Below, piece by piece: positions 10,843-19,280 of a DNA stretch of 64,000 nucleotides (position 1 is the first letter of the stretch; every line of letters begins with the position of its first letter). This DNA is from Streptomyces cinerochromogenes. Lineage in GTDB: Bacteria; Actinomycetota; Actinomycetes; Streptomycetales; Streptomycetaceae. The notes below the pieces were generated by a model that was not told the origin of the DNA, searched no databases, and was given only the letters and a program-made list of their open reading frames with translations. Location of the stretch: the NCBI RefSeq assembly GCF_014648635.1, contig NZ_BMRM01000015.1:62001-126000 (forward strand), in the 5' to 3' direction. Position numbers and translations under genes: made by a program.

Positions 10843-11160
10843 TGTCCTGGGTTCCTTCCCTCCCCCCGAGGGCACGGGGCGGTGTCGAGGAGTCTCGACC
10901 CACCGACCGGGACCATAGCGGCTCCGGCCGCCCCGACGGAATGGTGTGAGCCGCGTCGCTCCGGTGCCCGCCGCCGTCATATGCCGCGTTCCGTACCGCA
11001 GTTGGACACGACGGCCGCCCCGACGGGATGACGAAGCTCACGTCCTGCCCGGGTTTGGGCGGGGGTTGGCCGTGCGGTGGGTCACATGAGCTGCGTCACC
11101 AGGTCGCATGAGGGCACATGAGCCGCGCCGGCGGGCCGCCGTGATCCCCCCGGGGGCGCC
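10843..11160. other. Intergenic region with CATGAG repeats
   Basis: This stretch contains the phosphatase promoter region and the 3' side of the NlpC gene. Three copies of CATGAG (11085, 11107, 11117) occur close together. I see no gene or clear terminator. Confidence 0.4.
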
Positions 11161-12246
11161 TCACGCGTCCGGTCGTACGACCCCGAGTATCGGCATCGAA
11201 CCGGCGCCCGCGATCGTCACCGTGCGGCCGGGGCGCGGGGCGTGGATGATCGCGCCGTCGCCGATGTACATCGCGACATGGCTGGCGTCGTCGAAGTAGA
11301 TGATGAGGTCGCCGGGGCGCATGTCCTTCACGTCGACGTGCTTCAACTGCCGCCACTGCTCCTGCGAGGTGCGCGGGACGGGGTGGCCGGCCGACGCCCA
11401 GGCCTGGGAGGTCAGGCCCGAGCAGTCGAAGGAGTCCGGCCCCTCGGCGCCCCACACGTACGGCTTGCCGAGCTGCAGGGTGGCGTACTTCACGGCCTTC
11501 TCGCCCTGCGCGGAGGCCTTGCCGTGGACGTCCTTCAGGACGCCGGTGTCCAGCCAGGCGGTCTGCGCCTTGTCCGCCGCCTCCTGTTCCAGCCGGGCGA
11601 GCCGCTCCTTCTCCTTCTTCTCCAGCCGGGACTGGAGCTTCTCGGCCGCGTCGATCTGCTGCTCGATCTTCTTCTTGGCGGCGGCCTTCGCCTTGCGGCC
11701 CTCCTCCAGCTTCTTCCAGCGGGCGGAGGCGTCCTGCGCGTACTCCCGCAACTCCTTCTGCGTGCGGGCCTTGTCCGCCATCAGCTTCTTCGCCGCCTGC
11801 TGGCCCTGGAGCACCCGGCCGGCGCCGTCCAGGAACTGGCCGGGGTCGTCGCTGAGCAGGAACTGGGCGGTGGCGGACAGCCCGCCGGTGCGGTACTGGT
11901 CGCGGGCCGCGGCGCCCGCCTGGTCCTTGAGCTTCTCCAGCCTCCGCTGCCCCTCGACGATCTTCTTCGCCAGCGCCACGATCTCGGCGGACTGCTTCTC
12001 GGCCTTCTCCTCGGCCGCGTTGTAGGCGTCGGTGGCCACGGCCGCGTCGTGGTAAAGCGCGTCGAGTCTTCTGCGGACCTCTTCAAGGTCCTTGCCGGGG
12101 GCGGGAGTCGTCGTCGGACCGGGGGTCGCCGTCGGGCCGGGAACGGGGTGGGGGGCCGCGAACGCCGTGCCGGGCGCCGACAGGACGGTCACCGCGCAGA
12201 GCACGGTCAGAGCGGCCGTGAGCAGGCCACGCTTGCCCGAACGCAT
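11161..12246 (-). CDS. Secreted NlpC/P60 peptidoglycan endopeptidase with coiled-coil stalk
   Basis: A 361-residue exported cell-wall hydrolase. Residues 1-30 are a Sec signal peptide (basic start, LLTAALTVLCAVTVLSA, then GTAFAA). A Pro/Thr linker is followed by about 170 residues of charged coiled coil (many Lys/Glu/Ala heptads, residues 55-215). The C-terminal C40 domain has the catalytic Cys in FDCSGL (about residue 273), the His in SHVAMYIG (about 321) and a polar third residue in IIHAPRPG (about 333). The enzyme should cut within stem peptides of peptidoglycan outside the membrane; the coiled coil resembles RipA-type autoinhibitory or tethering regions. It is monocistronic, reading away from the methyltransferase gene. 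Confidence 0.93.
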   Translation of the reverse strand: MRSGKRGLLTAALTVLCAVTVLSAPGTAFAAPHPVPGPTATPGPTTTPAPGKDLEEVRRRLDALYHDAAVATDAYNAAEEKAEKQSAEIVALAKKIVEGQRRLEKLKDQAGAAARDQYRTGGLSATAQFLLSDDPGQFLDGAGRVLQGQQAAKKLMADKARTQKELREYAQDASARWKKLEEGRKAKAAAKKKIEQQIDAAEKLQSRLEKKEKERLARLEQEAADKAQTAWLDTGVLKDVHGKASAQGEKAVKYATLQLGKPYVWGAEGPDSFDCSGLTSQAWASAGHPVPRTSQEQWRQLKHVDVKDMRPGDLIIYFDDASHVAMYIGDGAIIHAPRPGRTVTIAGAGSMPILGVVRPDA

Positions 12247-12268
12247 ACCTGTTCCCCCAAACTGATTT

Positions 12269-12287
12269 ACCGTCAGTAACTTACGGT
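12269..12287 (-). promoter_or_regulatory. Small inverted repeat upstream of the NlpC gene
   Basis: ACCGT-N9-ACGGT lies 23-41 bp before the start codon of the NlpC gene in an AT-richer patch. It is probably part of the promoter or a regulator site. The rest of 12288-12439 shows nothing recognisable. Confidence 0.3.
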
Positions 12288-12439
12288 CGTCCGAGGGATC
12301 GTGCCACGGTCGCGTGCAAAGCGACAGAGGCCGTCTGAAGCCGGAATGCCCCGCCCGTCATCGCATACGACGATCTCCTCGCCGGTGTGACGAACGACGC
12401 ACGGGGATCGTTCCGCACTCCGATCCCCCGAACGGGTGA

Positions 12440-13255
12440 TCAGCCCCGGGGGGTCAACGCCCCCCACGCCACCGTCACTTCGCCCTGCCGCCAGCGGGCC
12501 GGGGAGTCCGTCACCGGCCAGTCGGACCTCAGGTCCCGTACGGCGCGCATCCAGCGCTGCCGGGCGCCGTAGGAGGCGTACGGCGCGGCGGCGGCCCAGG
12601 CGCGGTCGAAGTCGCGGAGGAAGGCGTGCACCGGCTCGCCCGGGACGTTGCGGTGGATCAGTGCCTTCGGCAGGCGTTCGGCCAGGTCGGAGGGGCGGTC
12701 CAGGGAGCCGAGCCGGGTGGCGAAGGTGACCGTGCGCGGGCCCTCGGGGCCGAGCGCCACCCATACGTGCCGCCGGCCGATCTCGTCGCAGGTCCCCTCG
12801 ACCAGCAGCCCGCCGCGCGAGCCGCCGCCCGCCGGGGCGAGCCGCGCGCACAGCTGCCGCCACACCGCGGCGACCTCGGCCTCGTCGTACTGGCGCAGGA
12901 CGTTCGCCGCGCGGATCAGCAGCGGGCGTCCGGGGACCGGCACCTCGAAGCCGCCGTGCCGGAAGGCGAGCCCCTCCCGCTCGTACGGCCGGGCCCCGGC
13001 CACCCGCTCCGGTTCGATCTCGATGCCGACCACGCGCGCGCGGGGCGCCGCCGCGCGGAGCCGGGTGAGCAGCTCGACGGCGGTCCAGGGTGCGGCGCCG
13101 TAGCCCAGGTCGACGGCCACCGGATCGCCCGCGCGCCGCAGCTCGGCGCCGTGCACGGCCGCGATCCAGCGGTCCATGCGGCGGAGCCGGTTGGGGTTGG
13201 TCGTCCCGCGCGTCACCGTTCCCACAGGCCGGCGGGTCGCTGCGCGGGCTGTCAT
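12440..13255 (-). CDS. Class I SAM-dependent methyltransferase-like protein
   Basis: A 271-residue protein. The SAM-binding motif I appears as VAVDLGYGAAPWTAVEL at about residues 46-62, and VVGIEIEPERV near 76 is the acidic motif II that contacts the ribose. The motif I glycines are DLGYGAAP, close to the E/DxGxGxG pattern. A later stretch LLVEGTCDEIGRRHVWV is conserved-looking, but I cannot name the substrate. The start at 13255 has a TACCCT -10 element seven bases upstream and no ribosome site, so the transcript is probably leaderless. It is divergent from mshA with 210 bp between, which might place both under related control. Confidence 0.75.
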   Translation of the reverse strand: MTARAATRRPVGTVTRGTTNPNRLRRMDRWIAAVHGAELRRAGDPVAVDLGYGAAPWTAVELLTRLRAAAPRARVVGIEIEPERVAGARPYEREGLAFRHGGFEVPVPGRPLLIRAANVLRQYDEAEVAAVWRQLCARLAPAGGGSRGGLLVEGTCDEIGRRHVWVALGPEGPRTVTFATRLGSLDRPSDLAERLPKALIHRNVPGEPVHAFLRDFDRAWAAAAPYASYGARQRWMRAVRDLRSDWPVTDSPARWRQGEVTVAWGALTPRG

Positions 13256-13262
13256 GCGTACG

Positions 13263-13268
13263 AGGGTA
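13263..13268 (-). promoter_or_regulatory. Leaderless -10 element of the methyltransferase gene
   Basis: On the minus strand TACCCT stands seven bases before the ATG, with no Shine-Dalgarno sequence. Confidence 0.45.
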
Positions 13269-13373
13269 AGCGGGCGCGGAGGGTGCACCCCGTCCACGCG
13301 TACTCCGTCGACGTGTACCGCGTTCGAACGGTTGACCGATCCATGGTAATGATTCGGCAAAACCGCTTGATGG

Positions 13374-13402
13374 GGAAATGGTCGGGCACCCGCTCGCTGT
13401 TG
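13374..13402 (+). promoter_or_regulatory. Possible SigR-type promoter of mshA
   Basis: GGAAAT followed after 19 bases by GTTG resembles the GGGAAT and GTTG elements recognised by the thiol-stress sigma factor SigR. It would start transcription about 55 bases before the mshA GTG. mshA is known from S. coelicolor to be linked to SigR, which supports the reading, though the -35 match is imperfect. Confidence 0.4.
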
Positions 13403-13465
13403 GACCCCCGTGGAGGGCGCGGTCGGTCCTCCGGCAGGCATGGCCGCAGCAAGGAGGAACGCCAC

Positions 13466-14803
13466 GTGAGCCAGTACGTCAGCAGGCTCGGGCGACGCTC
13501 CCCGTCGGCCGGCGCGCGGCTCCGGCTGTACCGCAGGCCCCGCCGGGTCGCCATGCTCTCCGTGCACACCTCCCCGCTCCACCAGCCCGGCACCGGCGAC
13601 GCCGGCGGCATGAACGTCTACATCGTGGAGCTGGCCCAGCGGCTGGCCGCGCTCAACATCGAGGTGGAGATCTTCACCCGGGCCACGGCCGGCGGCCTGC
13701 CCCCCGCCGTCGAGCTGGCCCCCGGCGTCCTCGTCCGGCACGTCGACGCGGGCCCCTACGAGGGACTGGCCAAGGAGGACCTCCCGGCCCAGCTGTGCGC
13801 CTTCACGCACGGCGTGATGCAGGCGTGGGCCGGCCACCGCCCCGGCCACTACGACCTCGTCCACTCCCACTACTGGCTCTCCGGCCACGTCGGCTGGCTC
13901 GCCGCCCAGCGCTGGGGCGTGCCCCTCGTGCACGCCATGCACACCATGGCCAAGGTCAAGAACGCCAACCTGGCCGACGGCGACACCCCCGAGCCCGCCG
14001 CCCGGGTCATCGGCGAGACCCAGATCGTGGCCGCCGCCGACCGGCTCATCGCCAACACCGCCGAGGAGGCCGACGAACTGGTGCGGCACTACGCGGCGGA
14101 CCCCGCCAAGGTCGCCGTCGTCCACCCCGGCGTGAACCTGGAGCGCTTCCGCACCGCCGACGGCCGGGCCGCCGCCCGCGCCCGCCTCGGTCTCCCGCAG
14201 GACGCGCTGATCCCGCTCTTCGCCGGCCGCATACAGCCCCTGAAGGCGCCGGACGTCCTGCTGCGCGCCGTGGCCGTCCTGCTGGACGAGCGCCCCGAGC
14301 TGCGCTCCCGCATCGTCGTCCCGGTCGTCGGCGGCCCGAGCGGCAGCGGCCTCGCCAAGCCCGAGGGGCTGCAGAAGCTGGCGGCCCGGCTGGGCATCGC
14401 GGACGTCGTACGGTTCCGCCCGCCGGTCGGCCAGGAGCAGCTGGCGGACTGGTTCCGGGCCGCGTCCGTGCTCGTCATGCCGTCGTACAGCGAGTCGTTC
14501 GGGCTGGTCGCGGTGGAGGCGCAGGCGACCGGCACCCCGGTGCTCGCGGCCTCCGTCGGCGGCCTGCCCGTGGCGGTGCGGGACGGCGAGACGGGCTTCC
14601 TCGTCCAGGGCCACGATCCGGCCGACTACGCGCGCGTGCTGCGCCGTTTCGCCGACGATCCCGAGCTGTCCGCGCGCATGGGCGCGGCCGCCGCCGGGCA
14701 CGCCCAGTGCTTCGGCTGGGACACGGCCGCCGCCGCCACCGCCGACGTCTACACGGCCGCGACCCAGTCCCACCGCCGTCGCGTACGCTCCCAGCATGGG
14801 TGA
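13466..14803 (+). CDS. mshA: D-inositol-3-phosphate glycosyltransferase (mycothiol synthase step 1)
   Basis: A 445-residue GT-B family 4 glycosyltransferase. It joins GlcNAc from UDP-GlcNAc to 1L-inositol 1-phosphate, the first step of mycothiol synthesis. Signature features are HTSPLHQPGTGDAGGMNVYI near residue 33 (inositol phosphate and UDP contacts), VHSHYWLSG, AMHTMAKVKN, VHPGVNLERF, FAGRIQPLKAPDVLL and the EX7E motif in PSYSESFGLVAVEAQ. The start is a GTG at 13466 with AAGGAGG seven bases ahead. Length fits the family. Its last eight bases overlap the next gene, a YbjN-like reading frame, so the two are coupled. The adjacent upstream site resembles a SigR promoter. Confidence 0.96.
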   Translation: MSQYVSRLGRRSPSAGARLRLYRRPRRVAMLSVHTSPLHQPGTGDAGGMNVYIVELAQRLAALNIEVEIFTRATAGGLPPAVELAPGVLVRHVDAGPYEGLAKEDLPAQLCAFTHGVMQAWAGHRPGHYDLVHSHYWLSGHVGWLAAQRWGVPLVHAMHTMAKVKNANLADGDTPEPAARVIGETQIVAAADRLIANTAEEADELVRHYAADPAKVAVVHPGVNLERFRTADGRAAARARLGLPQDALIPLFAGRIQPLKAPDVLLRAVAVLLDERPELRSRIVVPVVGGPSGSGLAKPEGLQKLAARLGIADVVRFRPPVGQEQLADWFRAASVLVMPSYSESFGLVAVEAQATGTPVLAASVGGLPVAVRDGETGFLVQGHDPADYARVLRRFADDPELSARMGAAAAGHAQCFGWDTAAAATADVYTAATQSHRRRVRSQHG

Positions 14804-15296
14804 CGTGGAGAAGGCCGGGCAGATCCTGGAGGGCGTCTTCGAGGACGCGGAACTGGAGTGGGAGAGCCCCTCACCCGGCAGCTACGTGGTGAAGCTCCCC
14901 GGCAGCCGGAAGCTGTCCACCACGGTGTCCTTCCTGGCCGGCCGGCACTCGCTGTCGCTGAACGCCTTCGTCATCCGCCACCCGGACGAGAACGAGGCCG
15001 GCGTCCACCGCTGGCTCCTGGAACGCAACCTCAAGCTGTACGGCGTGAGTTACGCCGTCGACCGCCTCGGCGACGTCTACGTCACCGCCCGGCTGCCCCT
15101 CGCCTCCGTCACCCCGGACGAGGTCGACCGCCTGCTCGGCCAGGTCCTGGAGGCGGCCGACGGCGCCTTCAACACCCTGCTGGAGCTGGGCTTCGCCTCC
15201 TCGATCCGCAAGGAGTACGCCTGGCGGGTGTCGCGCGGGGAGTCCACGCGCAACCTGGAGGCGTTCATGCACCTGATCGAACGTCCGGCGGACTGA
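14796..15296 (+). CDS. YbjN domain-containing protein
   Basis: A 166-residue protein with the YbjN/type III chaperone-like alpha-beta fold: WESPSPGSYVVKLPG, then VSFLAGRHSLSLNAFVI, LLERNLKLYGVSYAVD and VTARLPLASVTPDEVDRLLG. These alternate strand and helix as in YbjN proteins, which may act as small chaperones or regulators. The ATG at 14796 lies inside the end of mshA with an eight-base overlap, so translation is probably coupled. This mshA-YbjN pair is a fixed arrangement in streptomycetes, but no biochemical role has been shown. The next gene is convergent and only eight bases away. Confidence 0.82.
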   Translation: MGDVEKAGQILEGVFEDAELEWESPSPGSYVVKLPGSRKLSTTVSFLAGRHSLSLNAFVIRHPDENEAGVHRWLLERNLKLYGVSYAVDRLGDVYVTARLPLASVTPDEVDRLLGQVLEAADGAFNTLLELGFASSIRKEYAWRVSRGESTRNLEAFMHLIERPAD

Positions 15297-15304
15297 CCCG
15301 GGGC

Positions 15305-16099
15305 TCAGCGCGCCCCGCTGCGGTAGCGCCCCGGCGTCACCCCGACCAGCTTCTTGAAGTGCCGGGTGAGGTGGGCCTGGTCGTAGAAACCGGCCACCGG
15401 GGCCACCTCGCCCGGCGGCACCCCGTCGAGCAGCAGCCGCCGGGCCCGACCGACCCTGCGTGACATCAGGTACTGGTGCGGGGCGATGCCGTAGGCGCCG
15501 CTGAACGCCCGGACGAGATGCGCCGGATGGGCGTGCAGCAGCCGGCCGGCCTCCTCCAGCGACAGGCCGTCGACGACCCGCGCGTCCAGCAACTCCCGCA
15601 GGCGGCGGGCCAGTACCGGGTCCCGGAGTCGTCCGGTGGGCGTGCGCCGCCGCAGATGGTCCCGCAGCCGCTCCGCGACGAGGGTCAGCCTGCCCTCCGC
15701 CTCCAGTTCGTCACCGGGCCGGGCCAGGGCGGAGTGCAACTGCCCGACGCGCAGCCGCAGCAGGGGGTCCCGGAGGTCGGGGGAGTCCACGGCCGGACCG
15801 ATGAACTCCTCCCCGAGCCGGCTGCTGTCCAGGTAGACGACCCGCTTGCGGAAACCGCCCGGCGTGGCCGGGGAGCCGTTGTGCGGCACGTGCGGCGGCA
15901 ACAGGGACACGGTGTCGTGCGGGGTGCCGTGCTCGTGCCGGTCCAGGTCGTACCGAACGGCTCCGTCGTCCACGATGAGCAGCGTCCAGGCGTCGTGGAC
16001 GTGCATCGGATACGCGTACTCGGTGAAGCGGGCGTGGAACACCTCGGTGACGCCCGGGACCCGGGGGCGCCACGCGGTGACGTCCTGCCCGGCGGCCAT
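15305..16099 (-). CDS. AraC family transcriptional regulator
   Basis: A 264-residue regulator. The N-terminal cupin-type arm has AYPMHVHDAWTLLIVDDG (residues 28-45), the His-rich sensor strand typical of AraC proteins. The C-terminal pair of helix-turn-helix motifs spans about residues 175-260: LSLEEAGRLLHAHPAHLVRA and the second motif VAPVAGFYDQAHLTRHFKK followed by GVTPGRYR, the standard AraC C-terminus. The start at 16099 follows a TACGTT element by six bases and has no ribosome site, so it looks leaderless. Only 49 bp separate it from the divergent DUF2000 gene, a common pairing that suggests the regulator controls that gene. The ligand is unknown. Confidence 0.9.
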   Translation of the reverse strand: MAAGQDVTAWRPRVPGVTEVFHARFTEYAYPMHVHDAWTLLIVDDGAVRYDLDRHEHGTPHDTVSLLPPHVPHNGSPATPGGFRKRVVYLDSSRLGEEFIGPAVDSPDLRDPLLRLRVGQLHSALARPGDELEAEGRLTLVAERLRDHLRRRTPTGRLRDPVLARRLRELLDARVVDGLSLEEAGRLLHAHPAHLVRAFSGAYGIAPHQYLMSRRVGRARRLLLDGVPPGEVAPVAGFYDQAHLTRHFKKLVGVTPGRYRSGAR

Positions 16100-16105
16100 G
16101 CAAGG

Positions 16106-16111
16106 AACGTA
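16106..16111 (-). promoter_or_regulatory. Leaderless -10 element of the AraC gene
   Basis: TACGTT on the minus strand is six bases from the ATG, within the 49 bp region shared with the divergent DUF2000 gene. Confidence 0.45.
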
Positions 16112-16148
16112 CAAGACCGGGCCGGCGGGCGTCGGCCAGTCTCGTCCC

Positions 16149-16574
16149 ATGAACACCGAACCCCTCCGCTCCGACACGAAGATCGCCGTCCTGCTGCGCG
16201 CGGACCTGGAGCCCTGGCAGCGTCTGAACGTCACCGCGTTCCTGGTCAGCGGCCTGGGCACCACGGTCCCCGAGGTGATCGGGGAGCCCTACGAGGACGC
16301 CGACGGGGTGGCGTACCTGCCGATGTTCCGGCAGCCGGTACTGGTCTTCGAGGGCACGAAGGAGACCCTGAGGGCCGCCCACGGCAGGGCGCTGAGCCGT
16401 GCCCTGCCCCGCGCGGTGTTCACGGCGGACCTGTTCGCCACGGGCAACGACCGCGACAACCGCGCGGCGGTGCGCGCCGTCCCGACGGCCGGCCTGGACC
16501 TGGTGGGCCTGGCGGTCCACGGCCCCCGCAACGCGGTGGACAAGACGCTCAAGGGCGCCCGGATGCACCCGTGA
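16149..16574 (+). CDS. DUF2000 family protein
   Basis: A 141-residue single-domain protein. DTKIAVLLRADLEPWQRLNV at the N-terminus, FLVSGLG, then MFRQPVLVFEG and GLDLVGLAVHGPRNAVDK at the C-terminus match DUF2000, a family with a peptidyl-tRNA-hydrolase-2-like fold. Its activity is not known. It is divergent from an AraC regulator with only 49 bp between their start codons, an arrangement seen for this family in other bacteria, so its expression is likely set by that regulator. No ribosome site is visible before ATG 16149. The downstream neighbour is convergent. Confidence 0.8.
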   Translation: MNTEPLRSDTKIAVLLRADLEPWQRLNVTAFLVSGLGTTVPEVIGEPYEDADGVAYLPMFRQPVLVFEGTKETLRAAHGRALSRALPRAVFTADLFATGNDRDNRAAVRAVPTAGLDLVGLAVHGPRNAVDKTLKGARMHP

Positions 16575-16589
16575 GTCCCCCGCCGCCCC

Positions 16590-17063
16590 TCAGCCGAACA
16601 TGCCGGGCACGTAGTCGCCGGCCGGCTGGCGGACGAGCACGTTCGCCCGGTTGTAGGCGTTGATCAGGGCGATGAGGGCGACCAGGGCGGCGAGCTGGTC
16701 CTCGTCGTAGTGCTTGGCGGCGTTCGCCCACACCTCGTCCGGGACCCCGCCGGCCGCGTCCGCGATCCGCGTCCCCTCCTCCGCCAGCTCCAGCGCGGCC
16801 CGCTCGGCGTCACTGAACACGGTCGCCTCACGCCAGGCGGCGACCATGTTCAGCCGCGTCTGCGTCTCCCCGGCGGCCAGGGCGTCCTTGGTGTGCATGT
16901 CGGTGCAGAACCCGCACCCGTTGATCTGGCTGGCCCGGATCTTCACCAGTTCCTGCGTGGCGGCGGGCAGCGCCGACTCCGTGATCACCTTCCCCGCGGC
17001 GTTGAAGTGCTTGAACAGCTTCCCGGCCAACGGGTTGGCGTGGAGGTCGAGCCGAGCTTCCAT
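16590..17063 (-). CDS. Carboxymuconolactone decarboxylase / AhpD-like protein
   Basis: A 157-residue helical protein of the AhpD superfamily. The redox motif CGFC occurs in NGCGFCTDMHT at about residues 52-62, with the downstream His typical of the AhpD-like alkylhydroperoxidase core; the rest (ATVFSDAERAALELAEE, LVALIALINAYNRANVLV) forms the usual helices. Such proteins reduce peroxides or act as thiol-dependent oxidoreductases in the cytoplasm. Start 17063 has AGGAG eight bases upstream. Nearby is an unrelated AraC/DUF2000 pair, convergent. A strong hairpin at 17163 separates it from the operon upstream on the same strand, so it has its own promoter in 17064-17160. Confidence 0.9.
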   Translation of the reverse strand: MEARLDLHANPLAGKLFKHFNAAGKVITESALPAATQELVKIRASQINGCGFCTDMHTKDALAAGETQTRLNMVAAWREATVFSDAERAALELAEEGTRIADAAGGVPDEVWANAAKHYDEDQLAALVALIALINAYNRANVLVRQPAGDYVPGMFG

Positions 17064-17162
17064 GGTGTGCTCCTGGGTCGTTGCGGCTGCTTGCACCTCA
17101 ATGACGGAGGGGCCCACGGAGATGTGACACGGGCGGACGTGGTCACGGTCACACCCGCCGAC

Positions 17163-17200
17163 GGTGACAGGTGAGGCGCACTCCGGGCTCACCTGTCACC
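17163..17200 (-). terminator. Strong hairpin terminator
   Basis: A perfect 13-bp stem (17163-17175 with 17188-17200) and a 12-base loop lies 20 bp past the stop of the lamin-tail gene. No T-run follows, as is common in streptomycetes. Confidence 0.65.
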
Positions 17201-17220
17201 CAGGGGCCGGCGGATGCCGC

Positions 17221-18087
17221 TCAGGGCGTGCCGGTCTTGGGGAACCCCTTGTCCAGGTAGGGGGACTGGTCGACGACGAAGCCGTCGTCCGCGACGAGGC
17301 GGGCGATGCCGCCCTGGTCCCGCCAGACCTCGCCGGAGGAGCCGAAGGAGAAGCCGCCGTACTCCGGGTGGTTCTCGTTGGTGTAGACGCGGTAGCGCTG
17401 ACCGGGCTGGATGACCGTCCCCGGCGGGAAGGGGAAGGAGTGGCCGGTGGGCTTGGCCTCCACCTTCCAGCCGCTGAGGTCCTGGGGCCCGCCGCCCCGG
17501 TTGAGGATCTCGACGTATTCGTCCGCCTGGCCGGTGCCCGTGCCCTGGTAGCGGAGGCCGGAGATGATCACGTCGGGCTCTTCGAGCGTGAACATGCACA
17601 CGACTTCGGCGAAGTTGATGCCGCCCTCCGGGCTGCGGAACTGCTGGACGATCTGGCCGCCGCGCTTGAACCCGCTCAGCACCGCCCGGTACTGCTTGCC
17701 GTCGATCGTGACGGGCTGCGGGTGGATGAAGGTCTGCAGGTCGACGAGGTCGTCGTCCGCCGGGCTGGTGCCCGTGCTGTTGGGCGTCTCGTTGTGGTGG
17801 AAGCTGAAGGCGAGGTCGGTCGTGCTGCCGTCCTCGAACATGACGTTGACGGTCAGCTGCACGTCGAACTGGCTCGGGCTGACGTTCGTGGGCTTGTTGC
17901 GGTGCACGAAGGTACCGATGACGAACTCGGTGCCGTCGAGCTGGACGTCCGCGGCGGCACCGCGGAACTGGTACCCGCTCTGGCTGCCGGCGCTGCCCCA
18001 CTGGATGTAGTCGGTGCCCACGCCGTTGACCGGCGAGATGGGCGGGGTGGTGGACGTGAAGACGCCGGAGGTGACGACGGTGGTCAT
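17221..18087 (-). CDS. Choice-of-anchor K / lamin-tail domain protein
   Basis: A 288-residue beta-rich protein. The N-terminal half (residues 1-150) has NGVGTDYIQWGSAGSQSGYQ and repeated strand patterns like the choice-of-anchor K domain. The C-terminal part (about 160-288) is a lamin-tail domain: DEYVEILNRGGGPQDLSGWK, then FPPGTVIQPGQRYRVYTNE and a terminal WRDQGGIARLVADDGFVV. Lamin-tail domains in bacteria occur mainly on exported or surface proteins, yet no signal peptide is seen. It starts 20 bp after the stop of the gene at 18108-18761 and ends before a strong terminator, so the two form a two-gene operon. The role is unknown; a structural or adhesive role is inference. Confidence 0.7.
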   Translation of the reverse strand: MTTVVTSGVFTSTTPPISPVNGVGTDYIQWGSAGSQSGYQFRGAAADVQLDGTEFVIGTFVHRNKPTNVSPSQFDVQLTVNVMFEDGSTTDLAFSFHHNETPNSTGTSPADDDLVDLQTFIHPQPVTIDGKQYRAVLSGFKRGGQIVQQFRSPEGGINFAEVVCMFTLEEPDVIISGLRYQGTGTGQADEYVEILNRGGGPQDLSGWKVEAKPTGHSFPFPPGTVIQPGQRYRVYTNENHPEYGGFSFGSSGEVWRDQGGIARLVADDGFVVDQSPYLDKGFPKTGTP

Positions 18088-18107
18088 GGTGTCTGGTTCC
18101 CGCTCTC

Positions 18108-18761
18108 TCAGTCCTCGTCCTCGATGACCTCGGCCTTGAGCTTGGCCGGCGGCGCGGTGCCGACCTGGGCGACGCCGTCGGTGCGGCGGCCGGTCGCGGC
18201 TCCGTCGACGGCTTCGAGACCGCAGGTGTAGACGATGCAGTCCTTGTCGTCGCTGCTGGTGTTCAGGTGCACGTGGTAGGTGAAGGTCAGGGTGCGCCCG
18301 TCGCCGCTGACCTTGGCCTGGACGGGGGGCAGGTTGCCGCCCGTGGTCTGGTCGATGCGCTTGTACTGGGCACCCACCGTGCCGTTCCAGCGGAATCCGG
18401 TGGGAGCGGTGAACACGTGCTCGCAGTCGCCGGCGTCGACCGTCTCGCTCCAGTTCGGCGTGCGGACGCAGATGTTGACGGTGGTGCCGAGGCCCCCGGG
18501 AGCGTCCTCGACCCCGCCTTCCTGCCACACCACGAGGTCCAGCTTCTGGGGCGGTTTCTGCCCGTTCTCGTGCTGACCCTGCTCGTTCTGGGCACGGCCC
18601 TGCTCGTAACCCCAGTCGTACCCGTTCGCGTACTGGTCCTTCTCACCGCGCGAGCCGTCGCGCGGTGGGTCGGCGTAGGGCTTTCCGGCGAGCGCATCGG
18701 CGCGCCCCTGGTCCTCTCCCCGTTTGTAGGCTTCCTTCTTGCTCTGCACATCGGTGCTCAT
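18108..18761 (-). CDS. Unknown protein with APTGF-type C-terminal domain (copy A)
   Basis: A 217-residue protein I cannot assign to a known family. Residues 1-70 are charged and rich in Gly, Gln, Asn, Lys and Glu (SKKEAYKRGEDQGRADALAG, NEQGQHENGQ) and probably disordered. Residues 75-217 form a beta-rich domain whose key positions recur in two other proteins here (19364-21151 and 24923-25393): a VEDAPGG entry, FTAPTGF, GDGRTLTFTY, LNT, GRRTDG and an acidic end IEDED after KLKAEV. No signal peptide is present. An AGGAGG ribosome site precedes ATG 18761. It is the first gene of an operon with the lamin-tail gene. Function unknown. Confidence 0.75.
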   Translation of the reverse strand: MSTDVQSKKEAYKRGEDQGRADALAGKPYADPPRDGSRGEKDQYANGYDWGYEQGRAQNEQGQHENGQKPPQKLDLVVWQEGGVEDAPGGLGTTVNICVRTPNWSETVDAGDCEHVFTAPTGFRWNGTVGAQYKRIDQTTGGNLPPVQAKVSGDGRTLTFTYHVHLNTSSDDKDCIVYTCGLEAVDGAATGRRTDGVAQVGTAPPAKLKAEVIEDED

Positions 18762-19280
18762 CTCCGAGTCCTCCTGGGGCTGTGGTCGACGCGTGCGGCG
18801 GAAAAGAGGAGATGTCCTGGTGCGGCTCACCCCGGCCCGCGGGAAGCGGGCAGGTCATGGGGGCTGCGTCCGGAAGGCGGAACGCAGGACGCCGTCTACG
18901 ACCGTGAGCGGGGCGTTCGCGTGCGCGTGGCTGTCGCGGCACGCACCGGACCTCCGTCCGGCTCCATCGTTAGCCCGGACCCGCCGGTGCTATGCCGACG
19001 TTCCCCCGTTTGGAATGCCGAATCGATTCCGCGTCACTTGTTCGAGTGCAGTTGAGGCAGGAGAGGGCGCAGAACGACGGAGCGAAGCGCACCGGCGCGC
19101 GTCCCGCGGAAGACACCGGACCGGCGCGGTCCCCCCCTCCTTCCCGGCTGCTGCGGCTCCTGCGGCTCGTTCCTCCAGGCTCCTCCTCCGTGCGGGTGGA
19201 GAGTTCGGTGGCTGCTCCTGCGGTGCCCGTCCGGCCGGTATGCAGGAGAAATGCCGACGACAGCACGGAAGGAGACGGTG
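18762..19280. other. Divergent promoter region
   Basis: About 520 bp lie between copy A (minus) and the NHL operon (plus). The part around 18970-19060 is AT-richer and holds GGAAT-N9-ATTCC around the palindrome AATCGATT. I see no gene here; it probably holds the promoters of both operons. Confidence 0.4.

Noticed and set aside
12247..12439. ydaO-type c-di-AMP riboswitch before the NlpC gene
   Set aside because: Such riboswitches precede cell-wall hydrolase genes in actinobacteria, but the stretch lacks enough room and the conserved core.
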